Origin: JAGIBJ01 sp032119595
GTDB lineage: Bacteria; Actinomycetota; Thermoleophilia; Solirubrobacterales; Solirubrobacteraceae
Assembly (NCBI GenBank): GCA_032119595.1
Contig: JAUMBQ010000006.1
Span: forward strand, 1,577,716 to 1,641,715
Reading direction: 5' to 3'
Length of the DNA: 64,000 nucleotides
In this document: piece by piece, positions 59,401 through 64,000 of the stretch
How the letters are laid out: the number at the start of each line of letters is the position of its first letter
Position numbering within the stretch: the first letter of the stretch is position 1
Program-made: the position numbers and the translations under genes
The notes under the pieces: model-generated
The model's database searches: none
What the model saw: the letters and a program-made list of their open reading frames with translations, nothing else
What the model was told of the DNA's origin: nothing

Positions 59401-60621
59401 GTGTCCCTCATGTCCCGTGAATCGCGGAGGCTGGCGCTCGTCGGTCTGACCGCGATTGCTGCCCTCGGCGCCTCTGCCACGTCCGCGCAGGCCAACTTCC
59501 AGAAGACCCTCACCTACAACTGCACGTACCCCTACGTGGGTGCTCAGCCGTTGAAGGTCGCGATTAACGCCGACCTCCCCGCGACCACGCCGGCCGGCGC
59601 GCTGACCCCGCCGATCAAGGTCACCGCCGTCGCCACTGCGCTGGGCGACACCGCCAGCGCGCTCGACATCGTTGGTGCGAAGACGATCGAGGGCATGGCC
59701 GACGCCAAGGTCACGATCGCTGCTCCCTCGCAGAACGTCCCGTTGACGCTTCCCATCACCATCCCGAAGCAGTCGGCCGTCGGAACGGTGGCCAATGGCA
59801 TCGTGCTCAACGCAAACGGCAGCGCTCCGGCGATCTCGCTGAAGAACCCCGGCGTTGCCACCATCACCGTTGATGCCCTCGCCCTCAACCTCATTGCCCG
59901 CAAGGGCACCGGCGAGGCGACGGTCTTCAAGTCGAACGTGATCCCGGCCGACACCGACGGCAACCCGGAGACCTTTGATGTTCCGTGTGCCCTGCGGCCG
60001 AACCAGTCGACGGTCATCGCGAAGATCACCGTTGGCGACGGTGGCCCGGCGCAGCAGGACACGACGCCCACCGCGACGATCCCGCCGCACCCCGCTGGCG
60101 ACACCTCGTTCATCGACTACGGCTACAACGCCAAGGGCTCTGCAACCCTCAAGACGCTCATTACGGGCTCCTTGAAGCTCAACGGCTCGATCAACGCCAA
60201 GGTCGGCCTGCCGAGCGGCGCGTTCACCGCCGATCTCAACCTGCCCCAGACCAAGGGTGAACTTAAGGCCCTCGGGTTCCTCCCCGTGGTTGCCACGGTG
60301 AAGATCACCGCGACCGAGAAGGTCACCGGCACGGTCAAGGCCGGTGTGCTGAAGGCCAACGCCAAGGTCCGCATCTCGCTCCCCTCGGTGACCCTGTTCG
60401 GCATCCCGCTCGGTGGCGGCGGTAGCTGCAAGGCCAAGAACATCTCGAGCATCAACCTGAAGTCGACGCAGTCGGTCTTCTACGCGCTCGAAGGCGGCCC
60501 GATCGCCGGCACGTTCACGATCAGCGAGCTCGTCGGCTGCGGCTTCCTGACCGGGATCATCAGCCCGCTCACCGCCGGCAGCGGCAACGCGATCCTCCTG
60601 AACCTCTCGCCGTCGGCGTAG
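59401..60621 (+). CDS. secreted DUF6801-like protein, tandem copy 1
   Basis: A 406-residue exported protein. GTG 59401 is chosen because AGGAG ends five bases before it; the frame is open about 120 bases further upstream but runs through the leader. The signal peptide is near residues 5-30 (LALVGLTAIAALGASATSAQA-NF). The N-terminal domain (about 31-220) starts QKTLTYNCTYPYVGAQPLKV and resembles DUF6801-type domains of actinobacterial secreted proteins. After a linker rich in Asp/Pro (TPTATIPPHPAGDTS), the C-terminal domain (about 240-406) has repeated strand patterns (YGYNAKGSATLKTL, GGGGSCKAKNISSINL, GCGFLTGIISPLTAG). The function is unknown. The strong signals and C-ending codons suggest high expression. 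Confidence 0.78.
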   Translation: MSLMSRESRRLALVGLTAIAALGASATSAQANFQKTLTYNCTYPYVGAQPLKVAINADLPATTPAGALTPPIKVTAVATALGDTASALDIVGAKTIEGMADAKVTIAAPSQNVPLTLPITIPKQSAVGTVANGIVLNANGSAPAISLKNPGVATITVDALALNLIARKGTGEATVFKSNVIPADTDGNPETFDVPCALRPNQSTVIAKITVGDGGPAQQDTTPTATIPPHPAGDTSFIDYGYNAKGSATLKTLITGSLKLNGSINAKVGLPSGAFTADLNLPQTKGELKALGFLPVVATVKITATEKVTGTVKAGVLKANAKVRISLPSVTLFGIPLGGGGSCKAKNISSINLKSTQSVFYALEGGPIAGTFTISELVGCGFLTGIISPLTAGSGNAILLNLSPSA

Positions 60622-60653
60622 GTTCACGAACAACGAGTCCGAGGGCTCTCCCG

Positions 60654-60684
60654 TCCCCCGTCGCGCAATCTGCGCGGCGGGGGA
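60654..60684 (+). terminator. 13-bp hairpin terminator after tandem copy 1
   Basis: TCCCCCGTCGCGC (60654-60666) pairs with GCGCGGCGGGGGA (60672-60684) around AATCT, with one T-G wobble. It lies 33 bases after the stop. The homologous hairpin after copy 2 has a compensated base pair. There is no clear T-run, as is common in high-GC actinobacteria. Confidence 0.75.
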
Positions 60685-61050
60685 TGCTGTGTTTCTGGGC
60701 CCCGTCCCGGCGGCCGGGCGGACGGGAGCTGCGAATGAGACCCGCCGAGTCGAGCGTTTGCGCGCCACTCATGCTCAATAGATCGTGCGATTCCCGATGC
60801 TGGTTCACCGACCAGGGTTCGAAAATGGTCCGTCCCGTGGCGATTTGCCTCGTCGGGCACAGGTTTGAAAAGCCGAGTAGCCCGACCGCTCGGTACTCGG
60901 TTCCCAGCGTTACCGGCTAGCCGTGCCATTTTGAGGTGTGCTGCAACGGAGTCGGGGTCGCCAGAATGGGTAACGGCGGTACCAGCGATGGACGTTGAGC
61001 TTTCCCATTGAGCAGCCGTCAATAAGACTTCTTGGGACTGGGTTCAGTCG
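60685..61050 (+). other. non-coding gap with promoter region of copy 2
   Basis: No convincing gene in this stretch. It resembles, in diverged form, the region before copy 1: short blocks such as CATGCTCAATAGATC, GGTTCACCGACC..GGTTCGAAAATGG and GCGTTACCGGC are arranged in the same order. The tandem duplication therefore seems to have included the promoter and not only the coding region. Confidence 0.45.
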
Positions 61051-61160
61051 GCCAAGAAGCGTGCGCTGGCTCACAGGAGCCGCACAATTCCTCCTACCGC
61101 TTCTGTTCCAAGCGGATCACCCAAGTCGGCAGTGCCTCCGAGCGCTGCCTAGGAGATCAA
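61051..61160 (+). promoter_or_regulatory. conserved two-hairpin leader, copy 2
   Basis: The hairpins CCGCTT/AAGCGG (61097-61102 with 61110-61115) and GGCAGTGC/GCGCTGCC (61128-61135 with 61142-61149) correspond to those before 59401. In the second, C became T but pairs as T-G, and the loop changed from CGTCCC to CTCCGA. The Shine-Dalgarno AGGAG is at 61151-61155. The distance from the first hairpin to the start codon differs by only one base between the copies. Confidence 0.65.
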
Positions 61161-62384
61161 GTGTCCCTCATGTCCCGTGAAACGCGGAGGCTGGCGCTCG
61201 TCGGTTTGACCGCGGTTGCCGCTCTCGGTGGCTCTGCTGCGTCCGCGCAGGCCAACTTCCAGAAGACGCTCGTCTACTCGTGCGTCTACCCGTACGTCGG
61301 CGAGCAGCCGCTGAAGGTCGACATCGACGTCAACCTCCCGGCCGTCACTCCGGCCGGCGCGCTCACGCCCCCGATCCAGGTCACCGCGGTTGCCACCGCG
61401 CTCGGCGACACGGCTGCTGCGCTCGACCTCATCGGCGTCAAGTCGATCGAGGGTGTAGCCGCCGCGAAGGCGACGGTCTCGGCTCCCGGGCAGAACGTCC
61501 CGCTGACCCTGCCGATTGGCATCCCGAAGCAGTCGACGGTCGTCACGAACATCACGGGCGGCCTCCGGCTCAACGCGTCGGGCGGCGCTCCGGCGATCGC
61601 CCTCAAGAACCCCGGCGTTGCCACCGTCACCGTTGATGCGCTCGCGCTGAACCTCACCGCTCGCAAGGGTGACGGCACCCCGACGAAGTTCCCGCCGAAC
61701 TCGATCCCGGTCGACTCCGATGAGAACGCCGAGACGTTCGACGTTCCGTGCACCGCACTGTCCGGTCAGAACACCACGCTGGCGAAGATCACCGTCGGTG
61801 ACGGTGCCCCGCAGGAGCAGGACACCACGCCTGCCCCCGTGATCCCGCCGCACCCGGCTGGCGACACGTCGCTCATTGACTACGGCTACGACGCCACGGG
61901 CGCTGCAACGCTCAAGACGCTCGTGCAGGGCTTCCTCAGCCTGCGTGGCACGATCGACGCGAAGCTCGGCCTGCCGAGTGGCGCGTTCACCGCGGACCTG
62001 GACCTCAACCAGACCAAGGGCAACCTCATGGCGCTTGGCCTGCTCCCGGTGTCGGCAACGGTGAAGATCACGCCGACCGAGACGGTCACCGGCACGCTGA
62101 AGAACGGCGTGCTTCGTGCCAACGCCAAGGTCCGCATCTCGCTGCCGTACATCACGCTGTTCGGCATTCCCGTCGGTGGCGGCGGGAGCTGCAGGGCCAA
62201 GAACGTCTCGAGCATCGCTCTGAAGTCGACCCAGCAGTACTTCTACGCGCTCGAAGGCGGTCCGATCGCCGGATCGTTCGCGATTAGCGAACTTGTCGGC
62301 TGTGGTGGCCTCACCGGCATCATCAGCCCGCTCACTGCCGGCACCGGCAACGCAATCCGGCTAAATCTCACGCCGAAGCTGTAG
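61161..62384 (+). CDS. secreted DUF6801-like protein, tandem copy 2
   Basis: A 407-residue exported protein, close paralogue of copy 1 along its whole length. GTG 61161 is chosen for the same reason, AGGAG ending five bases before. It has the same signal peptide pattern (LALVGLTAVAALGGSAASAQA-NF), the same N-terminal domain opening (QKTLVYSCVYPYVGEQPLKV), the same linker with IPPHPAGDTSLIDYGYDATG and the same Cys-containing C-terminal domain ending TAGTGNAIRLNLTPKL. The differences are mostly conservative surface changes, which suggests that the fold is maintained by selection. Function unknown; the duplication may allow dosage or antigenic/surface variation. Confidence 0.78.
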   Translation: MSLMSRETRRLALVGLTAVAALGGSAASAQANFQKTLVYSCVYPYVGEQPLKVDIDVNLPAVTPAGALTPPIQVTAVATALGDTAAALDLIGVKSIEGVAAAKATVSAPGQNVPLTLPIGIPKQSTVVTNITGGLRLNASGGAPAIALKNPGVATVTVDALALNLTARKGDGTPTKFPPNSIPVDSDENAETFDVPCTALSGQNTTLAKITVGDGAPQEQDTTPAPVIPPHPAGDTSLIDYGYDATGAATLKTLVQGFLSLRGTIDAKLGLPSGAFTADLDLNQTKGNLMALGLLPVSATVKITPTETVTGTLKNGVLRANAKVRISLPYITLFGIPVGGGGSCRAKNVSSIALKSTQQYFYALEGGPIAGSFAISELVGCGGLTGIISPLTAGTGNAIRLNLTPKL

Positions 62385-62416
62385 GTCCTGTAAAAACTAG
62401 TTCAAGATGTCCCTGT

Positions 62417-62447
62417 GTCCCCCGTCACGCTCTGCGTGGCGGGGGAC
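62417..62447 (+). terminator. 14-bp hairpin terminator after tandem copy 2
   Basis: GTCCCCCGTCACGC (62417-62430) pairs with GCGTGGCGGGGGAC (62434-62447) over the loop TCT. Compared with the terminator of copy 1, a C-G pair next to the loop end has become an A-T pair with both sides changed, so the hairpin itself is conserved. Confidence 0.78.
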
Positions 62448-62497
62448 GCTGTGCTCTTCGGTCCCTGTCCTGTCCCGATCGTAAAGACCCTTTTCGT

Positions 62498-63910
62498 ATG
62501 AACTTCAGCACGACTCGCGCGGCTCGCCGCGCAGCCGTCGCCGCTGGTCTCCTGAGCGCACTTGGTGGCGCGCTCGGAGCCTCGACCGCAAGTGCGGTCC
62601 CGGTGTCGGCAACCCTCAACTACGTCTGCACCTTCCCGCTGCTCAAGCCTGAGCCGCTGACGCTGGAGATCAAGAGCGACATCCCCGCTCAGGTCGACAA
62701 GGGCAAGGGCACCGGCGCCTTCGACATCGTCGGCTCCGCCACGGTCAGCGCCGGATCGGCCCGCGGCCTGCGCGCCGTCGAGACCGCCACGCTCGAGGGC
62801 TCGGCCTTCGCCTCGTCCGTCGTGACGAGGCCTGACGGCTCGAAGCTCAACCTGGTGGTTCCGACCACCATCACGAAGGCCCCGATCCCCGCGTCCGGTG
62901 GATTCGTGACCTCGGCGACGGGCAAGACGCCGTCACTGGTGTTCAGCACCGTGGGCACCGCGAACATCGCGGTCGGCGACCTCGTCCTCGACCTGACGCC
63001 CCGCCTCGCGGACGGCCTCACGACGGGCCTGGATCGCTTTGAGACCGAGTGCAAGCAGGTCCCCGGCCAGAACAACACCCTGGCCAACATCAGGGTCGTC
63101 GACCCGACGAGCGTCGATGTCACCCCGCCTTCCAAGCCCGGCTTGATCATCGGCACGCCGTCCACGTCATCGGTCGCCCTCACCTGGGGCGCTTCGTCCG
63201 ACAACATCGCTGTCACTGGCTACGACGTTTACCGGGACGGCGTGAAGGTCGCGACCGTCGCGACCAACGCGGCGACCGTCTCCGGCCTGCTCGCGAACAC
63301 CTCGTACACGTTCAAGGTGCAAGCCAAGGATTCGGCCGGCAACGTCTCTGCGTTCAGCGACGACGTCACCGTGAAGACCTCCGGCGGCGGCACCGTGAAC
63401 TACGGCTACGACATCTCGGGGAACGCCATCCTCAAGACGCTCACGAAGGGCAGCGTGCCGCTGAAGGGCACCATCAACGCGAGCCTCACCCTCGCGACCG
63501 AGGCCTTCACCGGAGACCTCGCCCTCAACCAGGCGACCGCGAACCTCGTGGCCCTTGGGTTCCTTCCGGTGACCGCGAAGATCGCGTTCGTTTCGACGGC
63601 CCCGACGACGGGAACCCTGAAGGCGGGTGTGCTCCTCTCGACCTCCAAGGTGCGGATCAAGCTCCCGCAGGTGACGCTGTTCGGCATCCAGCTGGCAGGC
63701 GGCGCAAACTGCCAGGCCAAGAACATCTCCAGCATCGGCCTCAAGTCGACGGGCGCGTTCTTCAACCCGCTGGCAGGCGGAACGCTGGCGGGCACGTTCT
63801 CGATCAGCGACCTCGCTGGCTGCGGCGCGCTCACGGGCATCGTCAGCCCACTCACGGCCGGCGGCGGCAACGCCATCGCGCTGAAGCTCACCCCCAAGCC
63901 GACCGTCTAG
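62498..63910 (+). CDS. secreted DUF6801-like protein with inserted FN3 domain, copy 3
   Basis: A 470-residue exported protein starting with ATG (MNFSTTRAARRAAVAAGLL); the signal peptide ends about residue 32 (GASTASA-VP). The N-terminal domain matches copies 1 and 2 in general pattern (LNYVCTFPLLKPEPLTLEI). In place of their short linker it has a fibronectin type III domain of about 85 residues: PPSKPGLIIGTPSTSSVALT, then WGASSDNIAVTGYDVYRDG, ending SAFSDDVTVKTSGGG. The C-terminal domain resumes with YGYDISGNAILKTLTKGSVPL and GGANCQAKNISSIGL. The leader differs from the first two genes and no strong ribosome site is seen. The next gene starts 14 bases downstream. Confidence 0.78.
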   Translation: MNFSTTRAARRAAVAAGLLSALGGALGASTASAVPVSATLNYVCTFPLLKPEPLTLEIKSDIPAQVDKGKGTGAFDIVGSATVSAGSARGLRAVETATLEGSAFASSVVTRPDGSKLNLVVPTTITKAPIPASGGFVTSATGKTPSLVFSTVGTANIAVGDLVLDLTPRLADGLTTGLDRFETECKQVPGQNNTLANIRVVDPTSVDVTPPSKPGLIIGTPSTSSVALTWGASSDNIAVTGYDVYRDGVKVATVATNAATVSGLLANTSYTFKVQAKDSAGNVSAFSDDVTVKTSGGGTVNYGYDISGNAILKTLTKGSVPLKGTINASLTLATEAFTGDLALNQATANLVALGFLPVTAKIAFVSTAPTTGTLKAGVLLSTSKVRIKLPQVTLFGIQLAGGANCQAKNISSIGLKSTGAFFNPLAGGTLAGTFSISDLAGCGALTGIVSPLTAGGGNAIALKLTPKPTV

Positions 63911-63924
63911 CGGAGGACCTCGAT

Positions 63925-64000
63925 ATGTCTCGCATCCTCACACCACGAATCGGCGCTCGGGTCGCAGCGACGCTCGCAGGGCTCCTGCTGGCTTCGCCGC
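63925..64000 (+). CDS. secreted protein, 3' truncated by window end
   Basis: ATG 63925, with GGAGG 8 bases upstream, opens MSRILTPRIGARVAATLAGL followed by LLASP, which is the beginning of a signal peptide. Only 25 codons are visible. The 14-base gap to the previous gene suggests co-transcription with the FN3-containing DUF6801-like gene. It could be another member of the family, but nothing in view proves that. Confidence 0.5.
   Translation, partial: MSRILTPRIGARVAATLAGLLLASP

Overview
The window is very GC-rich and densely packed. It looks like chromosomal DNA of an actinobacterium, most likely of the Thermoleophilia (Solirubrobacterales/Patulibacter-like). That guess rests on base composition, GTG starts, GTGA/ATGA stop-start overlaps, a PPOX/F420-type enzyme, a DUF6629-like membrane protein and many large secreted beta-rich proteins. 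It is an inference from protein flavour, not a database match. I saw no rRNA, tRNA, CRISPR array, prophage or insertion sequence.

Layout. 1-8.4 kb: 5'-truncated gamma-glutamyltransferase, small membrane and GNAT proteins, PPOX enzyme, a pilin-like membrane protein, a PLP aminotransferase and an MFS transporter, with strong palindromes between genes. 6.8-13.6 kb: a sulfur/thiol redox region with CoA-disulfide-reductase-rhodanese fusion, rhodanese, MMPL transporter, DUF2892-like protein, an ArsR regulator over a clear dyad, and divergently a three-cysteine sulfide:quinone oxidoreductase followed by a VKOR-type protein. 13.7-21.2 kb: a 1128-residue secreted protein with a cysteine-peptidase-like region, a clan GH-A-like hydrolase, and a coupled pair of cellulose-synthase-like GT2 and GH26-like protein, read as an exopolysaccharide module. 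21.3-26.6 kb: glycerate kinase, gpsA, an NTF2-like protein and a MASE1/degenerate-GGDEF/EAL protein.

26.7-34.6 kb: a complete kdpFABCDE potassium operon. 34.7-37.8 kb: a secreted beta-propeller-like protein and a HAD phosphatase. 37.9-46.3 kb: Baeyer-Villiger-type monooxygenase, DUF6629-like protein, two secreted alpha/beta hydrolases (one a secretory lipase), an SDR, a small DNA-binding-like protein and two coupled TetR paralogues. It looks like a lipid or hydrophobic-substrate catabolic neighbourhood, and a related short motif recurs in front of three of these genes. 46.4-50.1 kb: a diguanylate cyclase and an MrfA-like DUF1998 helicase.

50.4-64 kb: a surface-protein island. A three-gene chain (secreted protein, subtilisin-like peptidase, secreted protein) is joined by 4-nt overlaps. 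Then come a TetR gene with a related secreted protein, a divergent uracil-DNA-glycosylase-like protein, and three members of a DUF6801-like secreted family in tandem. The first two of these have the same two-hairpin leader directly before a strong Shine-Dalgarno and the same terminator hairpin, both with pairing-preserving base changes. The third carries an inserted FN3 domain. The window ends inside a further secreted-protein gene.

The most unusual features are the duplicated leader hairpins of the DUF6801-like genes, the protease-containing coupled secreted operon, and the nested long palindrome at 5187-5307.
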